From Paenibacillus antarcticus (GTDB lineage: Bacteria > Bacillota > Bacilli > Paenibacillales > Paenibacillaceae): a stretch of 64,000 nt of DNA. Shown piece by piece: positions 44,287 through 53,853 of the stretch (within the stretch, counting starts at the first letter, position 1; each line of letters opens with the position of its first letter). The notes below the pieces were generated by a model. The model was not told where the DNA came from. It did no database searches and worked only from the letters and a program-made list of their open reading frames with translations. The position numbers and the translations under genes are program-made. The stretch spans positions 248,001-312,000 of the forward strand of contig NZ_LVJI01000001.1 in the NCBI RefSeq assembly GCF_001637225.1, written 5' to 3'.

Positions 44287-45375
44287 ATGAATGATCGATT
44301 AAACAGATTAGATAGCTCTATGCAACAAATGGGTCTTGATGCCCTTATTATCACAGATCCTAAACATGTGTACTATTTAACAGGCTTCGCAAGCGACCCT
44401 CATGAACGTTTCTTAGGACTAGTCCTTAGACGAGGTGATGAACCTGTACTCATCGTACCTGCTCTAGATGCTGAGGCTGCCCATGCCGCATCTTCTGTTC
44501 AGTCCATCATAACGCACTCCGATACAGATCACCCTTATGACTTGTTAAAAAAACAACTGAAGGGACGTATCAGTTCTCTTGGTATTGAGAAGGACCAAAT
44601 TACTGTCTCACGTTTTGAGCTCCTTCAAGCTTCGCTAGAAGCACAATCTTATCATGATATTGGCCCTATCCTGCAAAGCCTGAGAGTGCAAAAGACACCT
44701 GAAGAAATTGTTCGAATGAAAAATGCGATTAACTTAATTGAAGAGGTCCTTCGTCAAGGTTTAACTCGGGTTCAAGTGGGTGTAACCGAAATAGAGTTGG
44801 TTGCTGAGCTAGAATATCTTATGAAGAAACTTGGCGCAGACGGCCCATCCTTTGACACTATGGTACTTTCGGGACCCAATACTGCCCTTCCTCATGGTGT
44901 TGCTGGACAACGAAGAATTCAGAACGGTGATTTATTGATGTTCGATATGGGGGTATTTGCAAATGGCTACGCTTCTGACATTACACGTACCTTTGCTGTT
45001 GGAGAACTAGGCAATGAACTTACTACCATCTACAATACGGTGCTTGAGGCCAATCTACAAGGTATTCATTCCATCAGACCCGGTGTAACGTTGGCATCTA
45101 TTGACCAAGCCGCTCGTAGTGTTATTGACCGTGCAGGTTATGGTCCACAGTTCATGCATCGTCTTGGTCACGGATTAGGTATGGATGTTCATGAGTATCC
45201 GTCAATCCATGGTAATAACTCGGATCTCGTTCAACCTGGTATGGTCTTTACCGTGGAGCCCGGAATTTACGTCCCTGGATTAGGTGGAGTAAGAATAGAA
45301 GACGATATTGTCGTCACTGAACAAGGTGTTGAAGTGCTAACCTCTTTCCCTAAAGAACTTACTATTCTGGGGTAA
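44287..45375 (+). CDS. M24-family Xaa-Pro peptidase
   Basis: 362-aa (from ATG 44287) metallopeptidase with an N-terminal creatinase-like domain (LDSSMQQMGLDALIITDPKHVYYLTGF). The catalytic pita-bread domain has metal ligands at FDMGVFANGYASDITRTF (two Asp), HRLGHGLGMDVHEYP (His), FTVEPGIY (Glu) and GGVRIEDDI (Glu). Cleaves Xaa-Pro bonds in peptides. A TTG four codons upstream (44275) would lie directly on the AAGGA site, so I prefer the ATG. Followed by three 15-bp repeats and a terminator. Confidence 0.92.
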   Translation: MNDRLNRLDSSMQQMGLDALIITDPKHVYYLTGFASDPHERFLGLVLRRGDEPVLIVPALDAEAAHAASSVQSIITHSDTDHPYDLLKKQLKGRISSLGIEKDQITVSRFELLQASLEAQSYHDIGPILQSLRVQKTPEEIVRMKNAINLIEEVLRQGLTRVQVGVTEIELVAELEYLMKKLGADGPSFDTMVLSGPNTALPHGVAGQRRIQNGDLLMFDMGVFANGYASDITRTFAVGELGNELTTIYNTVLEANLQGIHSIRPGVTLASIDQAARSVIDRAGYGPQFMHRLGHGLGMDVHEYPSIHGNNSDLVQPGMVFTVEPGIYVPGLGGVRIEDDIVVTEQGVEVLTSFPKELTILG

Positions 45376-45377
45376 AC

Positions 45378-45422
45378 GAATAGTAAGTGAAGGAATAGTA
45401 AGTGAAGGAATAGTAAGTGAAG
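45378..45422. repeat. Three tandem copies of a 15-bp unit
   Basis: GAATAGTAAGTGAAG occurs three times exactly in a row, followed by GAATA, directly after the M24 stop codon. The repeat array starts before the terminator and is likely the result of local slippage or duplication. Confidence 0.9.
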
Positions 45423-45431
45423 GAATACAAA

Positions 45432-45482
45432 AAGGATGTCCAGCTGCCATATTTTTGGCTTCTAGGACATCCTTATTTTTTG
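45432..45482 (+). terminator. Terminator after the M24 peptidase gene
   Basis: Stem AAGGATGTCC with GGACATCCTT around a 23-nt loop, then ATTTTTTG. Confidence 0.85.
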
Positions 45483-45505
45483 TTGAATCTAACTGATTCT
45501 CTTAA

Positions 45506-46192
45506 TTAATCTTCATCCTTAAATTTAAAGGTTCTAGCCTTATATAGAAATGGTGTTCCCACAGCTGTTAATACGAACTTAATAATATAAGTAGTAAATA
45601 ATATCTCCAACCAGACATTCCATCCATAATTAGGGATCGAGAAAGCAATTAAACAAAAAATTAATGTATCTACAAAAGAACTAATCATTGTACTTCCATT
45701 ATTGCGAATCCAAAAATGCTCAGGTTTCGGATAGAACTTACGAATCCAGCTGTATAGCCTCACATCGAGAAATTGGCTTACAAAATATGCAGTAAGACTT
45801 CCCAAAGCAAGTCTTGGCATAAGTCCAAATATCATTTCCAGAGGTTCTTGAGCAAAATCTCCCTCTGCCGGAGTAAAGAAAAGTGCCATCTGCATAATGA
45901 CAGTTGTCATTAACAAGGTAAAGAAGCCGAACCATACAGCTTTACGAGCTTCTTCCTTTCCATACCTCTCATTGAGCAGATCGCTAGTCATATATAGACT
46001 CACATACATCGTGTTGCCTAGCGTCATAACGATGCCAAACATATCAATCGTTTTGGTAACCTGAATATTAGCAATTACCGTCGCAACCCCAATCCATGCG
46101 TAGAGACCCTTTTTACCAAAGAGGCGGTAGCATAGAAGAAAAAGCGAGAAGTTAACAAGCACATAAAAAATGCCCCACCCAAAATTAAACAT
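45506..46192 (-). CDS. Queuosine precursor transporter (YhhQ/VUT family)
   Basis: 228-aa membrane protein with six TM segments. Family features are ITVIANIQVTKTIDMFGIVMTLGN, TSDLLNERYGKEEARKAVWFGF (substrate loop) and SLTAYFVSQFLDVRLYSWIRK. E. coli YhhQ imports queuine precursors, and this COG1738 member should do the same. The start ATG at 46192 follows CTAGGAGGATTAATC. A highly structured leader precedes it. It is monocistronic. Confidence 0.88.
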   Translation of the reverse strand: MFNFGWGIFYVLVNFSLFLLCYRLFGKKGLYAWIGVATVIANIQVTKTIDMFGIVMTLGNTMYVSLYMTSDLLNERYGKEEARKAVWFGFFTLLMTTVIMQMALFFTPAEGDFAQEPLEMIFGLMPRLALGSLTAYFVSQFLDVRLYSWIRKFYPKPEHFWIRNNGSTMISSFVDTLIFCLIAFSIPNYGWNVWLEILFTTYIIKFVLTAVGTPFLYKARTFKFKDED

Positions 46193-46375
46193 GATTAATC
46201 CTCCTAGTTTTGATACGCGGGATGGTTACGAACCGCGGTTCCAAACGTCTATGACGTTCAAAACATGTTCTACTGTAACACAGAAGATCATAATTGCCTA
46301 GACTCAAGTAGAAACTACTACGCCGTCCCCTCCAGGGACGACACCCGTGAAGCTTATACTTTCTTATATTTGCAA
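46193..46375 (-). promoter_or_regulatory. Structured leader of the queuosine transporter, candidate riboswitch
   Basis: The leader is GC-richer than its surroundings and packed with complementary pairs: GTCGTCCC/GGGGACGGC (46318-46340), AGTAG/CTACT, AACGTC/GACGTT (46244-46258) and GAACC/GGTTC or CGCGG/CCGCG near 46215-46240. A CGGGTG at the 5' end could pair with CATCCCG near the ribosome binding site. I do not see the preQ1-I or preQ1-II consensus, so the class is unassigned. The CGCGG/CCGCG fold could sequester the translation start. Confidence 0.5.
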
Positions 46376-46378
46376 CAG

Positions 46379-46411
46379 AAAAACCAAAGCAACATTCTGC
46401 TTTGGTTTCTC
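46379..46411 (-). terminator. Terminator after tcyP
   Basis: Eleven-bp stem AAACCAAAGCA with a 6-nt loop, then TTTTTCTGTT on the minus strand, 30 bp past the tcyP stop. It separates tcyP from the queuosine transporter leader. Confidence 0.85.
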
Positions 46412-46441
46412 ATTTATTGAATATTTTTAAATTCTAGTTGC

Positions 46442-47836
46442 TTAAACTTGTGCTGCATCTAAATCTATTTTGTCGTTATTATATACTTTTTGATCGTTCT
46501 CTTTTAATATCTTGCTAGAAATAAGACCTGAAGTCATGGAATCATTTACATTCAATGCTGTACGTCCCATATCGATTAGTGGTTCAACTGAGATCAATAG
46601 ACCTGCTAATGCAACGGGTAATCCCATCGTAGAAAGAACAATCAGCGATGCAAATGTAGCACCACCACCAACGCCTGCTACACCAAAGGAACTAATAACA
46701 ACAACCAAAATCAATTTTAGAATAAAACTCCAGCTTGTTGGATCAATACCTACTGTTGGAGCAATCATCACTGCGAGCATGGCTGGATAAATTCCGGCAC
46801 AACCATTCTGACCAATTGTAGCTCCGAAGGTAGCTGACAAATTCGCAATCCCTTGCGATACCCCAAGTTTTCTCGTCTGAGTCTCTACGTTAAGTGGAAT
46901 GGTAGCTGCGCTTGAACGTGATGTGAATGCAAATGTCAACGTAGGCAGAACCTTTTTCAGATATACGAGTGGGTTGAAACCGAACAATGTTATCAATATT
47001 AGATGAATAATAAACATAACAATCAAAGCTACATAGGAAGCAATGACGAAGTTAATCAACTTTAATATCTCATCAACTTGAGTCGTAGCAATTGTCTTGG
47101 TGATCAACGCCAATATACCGTACGGAGTCAGCCTCAACACTAATGTAACCATGCGCATGACAACGGCATACACAGCATCGATCAAATCACGGAAGATTTG
47201 AGCTTGTTTGGGTTTCTTACGATCTATTCCAAGAACAGCTACACCAATAAATGCTGCGAAGATAACGACAGCAAGCGTGGAGGAACTACGAGCACCCGTC
47301 ATATCTGCAAATGGATTTTTTGGAATAAACTCAAGCATTTGCTGCGGAATTGATTTATCTTCCACCGTACCGAGTCTCTCTTCTAATTTCACGCCTTGTG
47401 CCTGTTCTCTATCACCGCTCTGAATATCAATTGCCTTTAAATCAAAGCTCAGCGTAGTGACAATACTAACAGATGCTGCAATTGCAGTAGTAAGAAGGAG
47501 AACTGCAATAATTGAAAAGCTCATCTTACCAAGATTCTTAACACCATTCAGATTCATGATCGCAGAAATAATCGACACCATGATTAGAGGAATTACGATC
47601 ATTTGAAGAAGTCCTACGTAACCATAACCTATCAAGTTAAACCATTCAACGGACTTACCGATAACTTCTGAATCCGGTTTGAAGAGGAACTGTAGAATAA
47701 CTCCAAATACGATCCCCAATCCTAATCCTGTAAATACACGCTTCGTGAAAGAAATATTTTTCTTTTGCATCCATATTAGTAATCCAATCAGTCCCAGCAT
47801 AACTACGATGTTAATGATAATCCATAAAGTTTCCAT
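46442..47836 (-). CDS. tcyP: L-cystine symporter TcyP
   Basis: 464-aa dicarboxylate/amino acid:cation symporter (DAACS). N-terminal TM (residues 2-22), FTKRVFTGLGLGIVFGVILQF, then MIVIPLIMVSIISAIMNLNG and the two hairpin regions TFAFTSRSSAATIPLN and GVAGVGGGATFASLIVLS typical of the fold. Length and sequence resemble B. subtilis TcyP (YhcL), a high-affinity cystine importer. An extended -10 (TGCTATGAT) lies upstream at about 47912 on the minus strand. Monocistronic. Confidence 0.9.
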   Translation of the reverse strand: METLWIIINIVVMLGLIGLLIWMQKKNISFTKRVFTGLGLGIVFGVILQFLFKPDSEVIGKSVEWFNLIGYGYVGLLQMIVIPLIMVSIISAIMNLNGVKNLGKMSFSIIAVLLLTTAIAASVSIVTTLSFDLKAIDIQSGDREQAQGVKLEERLGTVEDKSIPQQMLEFIPKNPFADMTGARSSSTLAVVIFAAFIGVAVLGIDRKKPKQAQIFRDLIDAVYAVVMRMVTLVLRLTPYGILALITKTIATTQVDEILKLINFVIASYVALIVMFIIHLILITLFGFNPLVYLKKVLPTLTFAFTSRSSAATIPLNVETQTRKLGVSQGIANLSATFGATIGQNGCAGIYPAMLAVMIAPTVGIDPTSWSFILKLILVVVISSFGVAGVGGGATFASLIVLSTMGLPVALAGLLISVEPLIDMGRTALNVNDSMTSGLISSKILKENDQKVYNNDKIDLDAAQV

Positions 47837-47949
47837 TATGTAGTCCCCCCAAAAAGTGATATATATTGCTAAATAATATGATTATATTGTCGACGTTTCA
47901 TATCATAGCACATACCCCAGTATTTTGGTAGGTTTAATTTTATAGTCAC

Positions 47950-49527
47950 TTATCTGATGCCCATAATAGCGTAGATCTGTTCCATATCAACATGATTTCG
48001 AACCACTTCAGCTATCCGTTCAAATTCCTGCTCCTTTAATATGTTAGAACTATATGTCTGACCAAAAGTTTTTAATCCTTTTTTAACACGAATACCATCA
48101 AGCCAAGATCTGCGCAAGGTATCATTATGAAATACACCATGAAGATACGTTCCCCACGTAGCCCCATCTAGCGTTCCCCAACCTTCGTGTACGTGTTCCC
48201 CTGTTATTTGCTCTATACGAAATAGAGGTGTCACATTGTTCTTATTTGAGCAATCGGTCTCCCCCATATGAATCTCATAACCTTCAATAGCGGTAACTCC
48301 CTGGTTCTCTTCAAGCCTAAGTGAATGCTCTAACGCAAGAGTTCCATGCACACGCACCGTTGTTTTTTCTTTCAAAAAAGTCGTAGTCACTGGAAGATAA
48401 GCAAGACCTTCAGCACTACGAGGTTCACTAGCCTCCACAGCAAAAGGATCAATCAACATCTCGCCTAACATTTGGTACCCTCCACAAATGCCAACGAGTT
48501 GCTGTGTTCCTGATCCCATAGCTACTGCTATTCCATCATCTAATCCCTGCATACGAAGATATTCTAAATCCCCGATTGTATCCTTTGTTCCCGGCAGAAT
48601 GATCACATCAGGTGATCCCAATTCTGAAGCAGATTTCACATATCTGACGGATATGTCCTTCTCCTCACGTAAGGGATCAAAATCCGTAAAGTTAGATATT
48701 CTCGGATATTGAATGACAGCGATATCAATGTCACGATGATCCACAACCCTGTGACGTAATGTATCTAACACAACGGAATCCTCAGCTTCAATCTTGAGCT
48801 CTTCAATAAAAGGCAACACACCGAGTACTGGAATTCCTGTACGTTTGGTTAGCCAATCAAGCCCTGGCTCAAGTAGCTTAATATCCCCTCGGAATTTGTT
48901 AATGATGAATCCCTTCACTCTTTGCCGCTCATGAGGCTCTAATAGTTCTAACGTACCAACGATAAAGGCAAATACACCGCCCCGATCAATATCGGCGATT
49001 AACAATACTGGGGCATCGGCCCAACCTGCTAAGTTCATATTGACGATGTCATTGCTCTTGAGATTGATCTCTGCTGGACTCCCAGCACCTTCCATGACTA
49101 CGATATCATACTGATCACGTAATCTATCTAATGCATCCATCACGGTAACTTTCGCTCTCGGTAAGAAGTGTTCACGATAATCGGACGCACTCATCTGTTG
49201 ATAAGGTTCGCCGTGAACAACGATCTGTGAGAACATATCTTTCACTGGCTTAATGAGTATTGGATTCATATCTGTCGTAGCCTTGATTCCGCAAGCTTCG
49301 GCCTGAACGCCTTGTGCACGGCCAATCTCTTTTCCGTCCTCTGTCACATATGAATTTAGAGCCATATTTTGCGATTTATAAGGAGCTGTACCGTATCCAT
49401 CTTGCGTAAAAATACGGCATAATGCCGTTGTCACGACACTCTTACCTACATCTGAAGCTGTCCCTTGCAACATTAATACGGCTCCAGAGGAATCTTTCTT
49501 ACTTACGCGTGATTTGGATTTCTCCAT
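47950..49527 (-). CDS. cobQ: Cobyric acid synthase (CobQ/CbiP)
   Basis: 525 aa. N-terminal dethiobiotin synthetase-like ATPase domain with LQGTASDVGKSVVTTALCRIF, and the C-terminal glutamine amidotransferase domain with the nucleophile Cys in GICGGYQMLG. It amidates four side chains of adenosylcobyrinic a,c-diamide to form cobyric acid. It is the last gene of the riboswitch operon, 16 bp after cobS. Its presence without ring-building genes suggests either a remote cbi cluster or use of imported precursors. Confidence 0.95.
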   Translation of the reverse strand: MEKSKSRVSKKDSSGAVLMLQGTASDVGKSVVTTALCRIFTQDGYGTAPYKSQNMALNSYVTEDGKEIGRAQGVQAEACGIKATTDMNPILIKPVKDMFSQIVVHGEPYQQMSASDYREHFLPRAKVTVMDALDRLRDQYDIVVMEGAGSPAEINLKSNDIVNMNLAGWADAPVLLIADIDRGGVFAFIVGTLELLEPHERQRVKGFIINKFRGDIKLLEPGLDWLTKRTGIPVLGVLPFIEELKIEAEDSVVLDTLRHRVVDHRDIDIAVIQYPRISNFTDFDPLREEKDISVRYVKSASELGSPDVIILPGTKDTIGDLEYLRMQGLDDGIAVAMGSGTQQLVGICGGYQMLGEMLIDPFAVEASEPRSAEGLAYLPVTTTFLKEKTTVRVHGTLALEHSLRLEENQGVTAIEGYEIHMGETDCSNKNNVTPLFRIEQITGEHVHEGWGTLDGATWGTYLHGVFHNDTLRRSWLDGIRVKKGLKTFGQTYSSNILKEQEFERIAEVVRNHVDMEQIYAIMGIR

Positions 49528-49543
49528 ATGATGTGATCCCCTT

Positions 49544-50356
49544 TCACATATGATTGAGTAACAGTACTAGCATAAGTAATGCTACAACTTCCACAAATTC
49601 GTTGAGAGCGCCATAGGTATCTCCTGTTAACCCACCTAATGTAGCGTTTAGCTTCCTTGCCAACCAGGTTCCAGCAACCCATGCTGCCAGAGGTATCGTA
49701 ATGAAGCCAAGAAGTACGGTAGTCCATAGCATACTGTCCGAGCGCAATAACGGTAATATAGCTACTGCAACTCCTGATAAGATGATGGCTAATAGAAAAG
49801 TTCCCCATATCTGCCCTCTACTTAACCCATGAAAATTTCCTCCAGCCAACCCTTCTTTTCCGCGTGCCTTAGGCCATGAATACATCGCATGAACCATGAA
49901 CCAACGACTCCAAATTAATGGAAGGAGTAGCAGTCCTGAGTAGTGATGACCGTCTATTATCAACGAATAGATTAATGAGAGCTTCAGCATGAGGAGCAAC
50001 ACACATGCCAATACACCCATAGCTCCAACACGACTATCTTTCATAATGTCTAGCATCTGCTCACGAGAACGATAGCTTAACACCCCATCTGCCGTATCCA
50101 TCCAGCCATCTAAATGAAGTCCACCTGTGAGCCCAACCCATAATATGAGAGTGAGTACCGCCGCCGGTAGTGCTGGCAGCAAATAAGAAACCCCAGTAGC
50201 ACCTGACCACACTACGAGGCCAATAACCGCACCTACTAGCGGATAGAACTTTACACTTCTCCTAAAAAGTGTAGGTGAATAATCAAGACTTATATTCACA
50301 GGAAATCGTGATAGAAATTGAAAAGCGGCCGCAGCCGCTTGTACCCACTTCATCAT
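49544..50356 (-). CDS. cobS: Cobalamin 5'-phosphate synthase / cobalamin synthase
   Basis: 270-aa membrane enzyme joining adenosylcobinamide-GDP and alpha-ribazole (phosphate). GGLHLDGWMDTADGV is the Mg-binding Asp motif, and VGAMGVLACVLLLMLK and many further hydrophobic segments show an integral membrane protein. ATG at 50356 overlaps cobU's stop by 4 nt. Confidence 0.94.
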   Translation of the reverse strand: MMKWVQAAAAAFQFLSRFPVNISLDYSPTLFRRSVKFYPLVGAVIGLVVWSGATGVSYLLPALPAAVLTLILWVGLTGGLHLDGWMDTADGVLSYRSREQMLDIMKDSRVGAMGVLACVLLLMLKLSLIYSLIIDGHHYSGLLLLPLIWSRWFMVHAMYSWPKARGKEGLAGGNFHGLSRGQIWGTFLLAIILSGVAVAILPLLRSDSMLWTTVLLGFITIPLAAWVAGTWLARKLNATLGGLTGDTYGALNEFVEVVALLMLVLLLNHM

Positions 50357-50925
50357 AATTTATACTCCCTACTTTTCAGCTCGATAGGAATACCTACCGT
50401 GACTAAGAACACCTCAGAACTACTTTTGGCTATCGCTTGATTCATGAATCCTGCTAAATCGCGAAATACTCTTCCTAGTGCATATTCGGGCACAATGCCA
50501 TTCCCAACTTCATTCGTTACCATGATCAAATGCCCTGGGTACTGCTGTATCGTTTCTACAAGATGAAGGATCTCAGCTTTCACTTTTTCTTGCATATCCT
50601 TACGTCCTTCAAAGGACAGAAGGATATTAGATAACCATAATGTAAGGCAATCCACTAGAACCGTAGGCGCATTATCTTCCTCGATTACACTGTTCTCACG
50701 CCACTCATTCAGAAGTTTCACGAGTTGGAAAGGTTCTTCCACGTTACGCCATGGATAGTTGGCTTGAATTCTTTGAAGCTGATGAAGAGCAATACGCTCC
50801 TTCATCTCTTCATCAAAAGCTTGAGCTGTAGCGATATATACGGCTTCTTGTGACTTCGACATACATAACTTCTCAGCAAAGCTACTCTTACCACTCCGAG
50901 CCCCACCTGTAACAAGTGTGATCAT
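50353..50925 (-). CDS. cobU: Adenosylcobinamide kinase / guanylyltransferase
   Basis: 190 aa. P-loop GGARSGKSSFAEKL at residues 6-19 and the guanylylation-site region IALHQLQR; VTNEVGNGIVPEYALGRVFRDLAG is the family signature. It phosphorylates adenosylcobinamide and makes AdoCbi-GDP. Overlaps cobT and cobS by 4 nt each. Confidence 0.95.
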   Translation of the reverse strand: MITLVTGGARSGKSSFAEKLCMSKSQEAVYIATAQAFDEEMKERIALHQLQRIQANYPWRNVEEPFQLVKLLNEWRENSVIEEDNAPTVLVDCLTLWLSNILLSFEGRKDMQEKVKAEILHLVETIQQYPGHLIMVTNEVGNGIVPEYALGRVFRDLAGFMNQAIAKSSSEVFLVTVGIPIELKSREYKL

Positions 50926-51992
50926 TGGATTGGTTCCTTCGTTTCGCCCGATACGCCCGCACTCTCGAAGGTAGCCATTTCATTGACAATACGGCAAGCT
51001 GCATCTACAAGATGTAGACACAATACTCCACCTGTACCTTCACCTATGCGCAGGTCTAATTCCAGCACTGGACGAAGACCCAACTCTTGTAACAACAGTC
51101 GATGTCCCTGTTCATGCGAAGCATGTGACACAATCATGTAATCAGCAGCTGCTGGACAGATTTCTTTAGCAAGTAGTGCTGCTGCACTTGAAATAAATCC
51201 ATCTATAATAACGGGACAACCATTGATTGCTGAACCAAGAATGACACCTACTAAACCACCAATCTCAAGACCACCTACCTTAGCTAACACATCTATTGCA
51301 TTAAGGGGATCAGGAGCATTAACTTTTAAAGCCTGTTCAACAACACTGATCTTATGCAGTAAGCGTGAATCATCTATTCCAGTACCTCTTCCAACTGCAT
51401 CCCGAACAGTTATCGTTGAAAGTGCACAAATCACAGCAGAACTCGCCGTTGTATTCCCGATGCCCATTTCACCCGTTATAAATAATTGTACGCCACGTTG
51501 TACAGCATCTTCGACTACCTTAACACCAACAAGAATGGACTCTATGGCTTCCTCATAGGTCATAGCAGGTCCTTGCGCCATATTCGCCGTACCATACCGA
51601 ACTTTTCGCGATAAGAGATCCGGATGGGACAACTCACTATTCACGCCGATATCCACACATACGACTTCTGCACCTGCTTGTCGAGCAAGGACGTTCACTG
51701 CTGCGCCCCCTGCAAGGAAATTATGAATCATTTGAGGCGTAACCTCTTGCGGAAATGCACTCACACCTTCCTCACATACCCCATGATCTCCTGCCATAAT
51801 AATGACTTCTCTACGGTCAAAAGAAGGCTTTACCTCTCCTGTGATACCAGCAAGCTGTATAGCCATAGACTCTAACTTACCCAAACTTCCCGGAGGAACA
51901 GTAAGATTACTTATATGTAGTTTCGCAGCCTGAATCGCAGCTTGATCGAGACCACGAATATCCCCGATACGTTTCATAATTTCATGATTCAT
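50922..51992 (-). CDS. cobT: Nicotinate-nucleotide:dimethylbenzimidazole phosphoribosyltransferase
   Basis: 356 aa. Key motifs PPGSLGKLE (residues 37-45), MAGDHGVCEEGVSAFPQEVT, GEMGIGNTTASSA and the catalytic-Glu region GEGTGGVLCLHLVDAA near the end. It makes alpha-ribazole-5'-phosphate for the lower ligand. It lies 41 bp downstream of the ABC ATPase, coupled to cobU by a 4-nt overlap. Confidence 0.95.
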   Translation of the reverse strand: MNHEIMKRIGDIRGLDQAAIQAAKLHISNLTVPPGSLGKLESMAIQLAGITGEVKPSFDRREVIIMAGDHGVCEEGVSAFPQEVTPQMIHNFLAGGAAVNVLARQAGAEVVCVDIGVNSELSHPDLLSRKVRYGTANMAQGPAMTYEEAIESILVGVKVVEDAVQRGVQLFITGEMGIGNTTASSAVICALSTITVRDAVGRGTGIDDSRLLHKISVVEQALKVNAPDPLNAIDVLAKVGGLEIGGLVGVILGSAINGCPVIIDGFISSAAALLAKEICPAAADYMIVSHASHEQGHRLLLQELGLRPVLELDLRIGEGTGGVLCLHLVDAACRIVNEMATFESAGVSGETKEPIQ

Positions 51993-52033
51993 ATATCATT
52001 ACTCCTTTTATAACAATCTCTACTACATAGATT

Positions 52034-52810
52034 TTATTTACGGGATAAAAGTACTTGTGGAACCCCACTCATTGGATGTTGTACAACCGCAGGGTCCACA
52101 TTGTATACTCGTCGGATATTATCTTCCGTTAATATCTGATCAGGTGTCCCTATCCCAACAACTTCCCCTTCTTGTAGTACTAAGAGTTTATCACAGAATT
52201 GAGCTGCCAAATTCAAATCATGAAGGACCGCTATAACCGTAATTCCAGTCTCTTTGCGCCAGCTAGCAACCAATTCCATGAACTGAAGCTGATAATAGAT
52301 ATCTAGAAAAGTCGTTGGTTCATCCAATAATAAAATTTGAGGTTCCTGTGCCATCACTTTACCCAATGCAACGCGTTGCCGTTGTCCGCCACTGAGTTCA
52401 TCTAATGGTCGGTCTCCCAGTTCCTGTAATTGTAACTTGTCCATGATGTCTTCAATAATGGTATCGGCATTCTCACCACGGTCTCGTCCAATCCAATCCT
52501 GAAATGGGAATCTTCCCATTTCTATAATATCTCTAACGGGGTAGTTAATCGCAGGAAGGCCATCCTGCTGAAGGACAGCCAACATCTGAGATAGTTCTCG
52601 ACGGCTGTACTTCGAGACATGATGGCCTCGAATCTGAAGTTCACCTGCGGTTATCTTGTCGACACCAGAGATTAATTGAAGTAGCGTTGATTTACCACTC
52701 CCATTAGGACCAATAATGCCCCACCATTCTCCTTCTTGAATGGAACAGGACACATCACGAAGTGCGGAAAGTTCTCCGTACCTTTTGGATACCTTGTTCA
52801 CCTCGATCAT
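52034..52810 (-). CDS. btuD: Corrinoid ABC transporter ATPase (BtuD-like)
   Basis: 258-aa FepC/BtuD-type ATPase. Walker A GPNGSGKSTLLQ (residues 35-46), signature LSGGQRQRVALGK, Walker B ILLLDEPTTFLD and the H-loop VLHDLNLA. Overlaps the permease gene by 4 nt. The riboswitch upstream and cob genes downstream point to corrinoid uptake rather than iron-siderophore uptake. Confidence 0.9.
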   Translation of the reverse strand: MIEVNKVSKRYGELSALRDVSCSIQEGEWWGIIGPNGSGKSTLLQLISGVDKITAGELQIRGHHVSKYSRRELSQMLAVLQQDGLPAINYPVRDIIEMGRFPFQDWIGRDRGENADTIIEDIMDKLQLQELGDRPLDELSGGQRQRVALGKVMAQEPQILLLDEPTTFLDIYYQLQFMELVASWRKETGITVIAVLHDLNLAAQFCDKLLVLQEGEVVGIGTPDQILTEDNIRRVYNVDPAVVQHPMSGVPQVLLSRK

Positions 52811-53853
52811 ACCTTACCACCAATCCTTTGTTTCTTATTACGATACAACAAATACGCAAAGAAAGGTGCACCTAGGAATGCTGTAACCACGCCAAGGGGA
52901 ATCTCTATAGGAGCTAGGAGGGAACGGGCAACCGTGTCACACCATAAAGTAAAGATTGCCCCTCCGATTGCCGATAATGGAACGATCAGTCGATAGTCAG
53001 GTCCGGTAATCAATCGAACAATATGTGGCGTAACGAGGCCCACAAAACCAATGACACCCGAGACAGATACAGCTGCCGCGGTTAGCAAGGTAGATACGAT
53101 TAATGTGATTATCTTAAGTCTCTCCACATGAAGTCCCATATGTGCTGCCTGACGTTCTCCGAGAGCTAATAAATTCAAGGAACGTGCGCAACTCCATATC
53201 ACCACGGACCCAATCAGGACATAAGGCAATAACATTAGCGTATAAGACCAACCTCGGAAGCTAAGTCCTCCCATCGTCCAGAACATAATTTCATTAATGG
53301 TCTGCTTCGACATCGCCGTTAAGAAGGATACAATCGCACCTAGAAATGATTGCATAACCACACCCGACAAGATCAGACTATTGGTTGGAATCTTCCCACC
53401 ATCACGTGCCAAAGACAATACGCCCCAGAGCGTCAATATCCCCGTAAAAAAAGCAACCAATGGAAGTGTCCATGCACCTACAAGTGAATACTGTATCCCA
53501 AAGAATATAAGAACCGCAGCCCCAACAGATGCACCTGAAGATACGCCTAAAGTATATGGATCAGCCAAGGGGTTACGAAGCACCCCTTGAAATCCAGAAC
53601 CAGCAACCGCAAGCGCTGCTCCGACCAGCATACCTAGTACAATTCGAGGCAACCTTACTTTCATCAATATTTGTTCAAATGCAGGATTCCATGTTGGCGT
53701 AATAGCATCCCCAACCCATGGTATCTGATGCAATAGAATCCTTATGATATCCATCACCGGGAGCTCCACAGCCCCTATTCCCAGACAGAGTAGGAAGCTT
53801 GCGATAAGCAAGATTATCCCAAGTCCTCCATACCCAGCTAGCTTCTTACTCAT
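52807..53853 (-). CDS. btuC: Corrinoid ABC transporter permease (BtuC-like, FecCD family)
   Basis: 348 aa with about ten TM segments. Signature RLPRIVLGMLVGAALAVAGSGFQGVLRNPLADPYTLGVSSGASVGAA (residues about 65-115) and GFVGLVTPHIVRLITG of the coupling helix. Start ATG at 53853 overlaps btuF's stop by 4 nt. Confidence 0.92.
   Translation of the reverse strand: MSKKLAGYGGLGIILLIASFLLCLGIGAVELPVMDIIRILLHQIPWVGDAITPTWNPAFEQILMKVRLPRIVLGMLVGAALAVAGSGFQGVLRNPLADPYTLGVSSGASVGAAVLIFFGIQYSLVGAWTLPLVAFFTGILTLWGVLSLARDGGKIPTNSLILSGVVMQSFLGAIVSFLTAMSKQTINEIMFWTMGGLSFRGWSYTLMLLPYVLIGSVVIWSCARSLNLLALGERQAAHMGLHVERLKIITLIVSTLLTAAAVSVSGVIGFVGLVTPHIVRLITGPDYRLIVPLSAIGGAIFTLWCDTVARSLLAPIEIPLGVVTAFLGAPFFAYLLYRNKKQRIGGKV

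Noticed and set aside
46193..46375. preQ1-I or preQ1-II riboswitch
   Set aside because: The short AGAGGTTC/CCTCT plus A-rich tail of preQ1-I and the preQ1-II core are not present, so a named class is not claimed.
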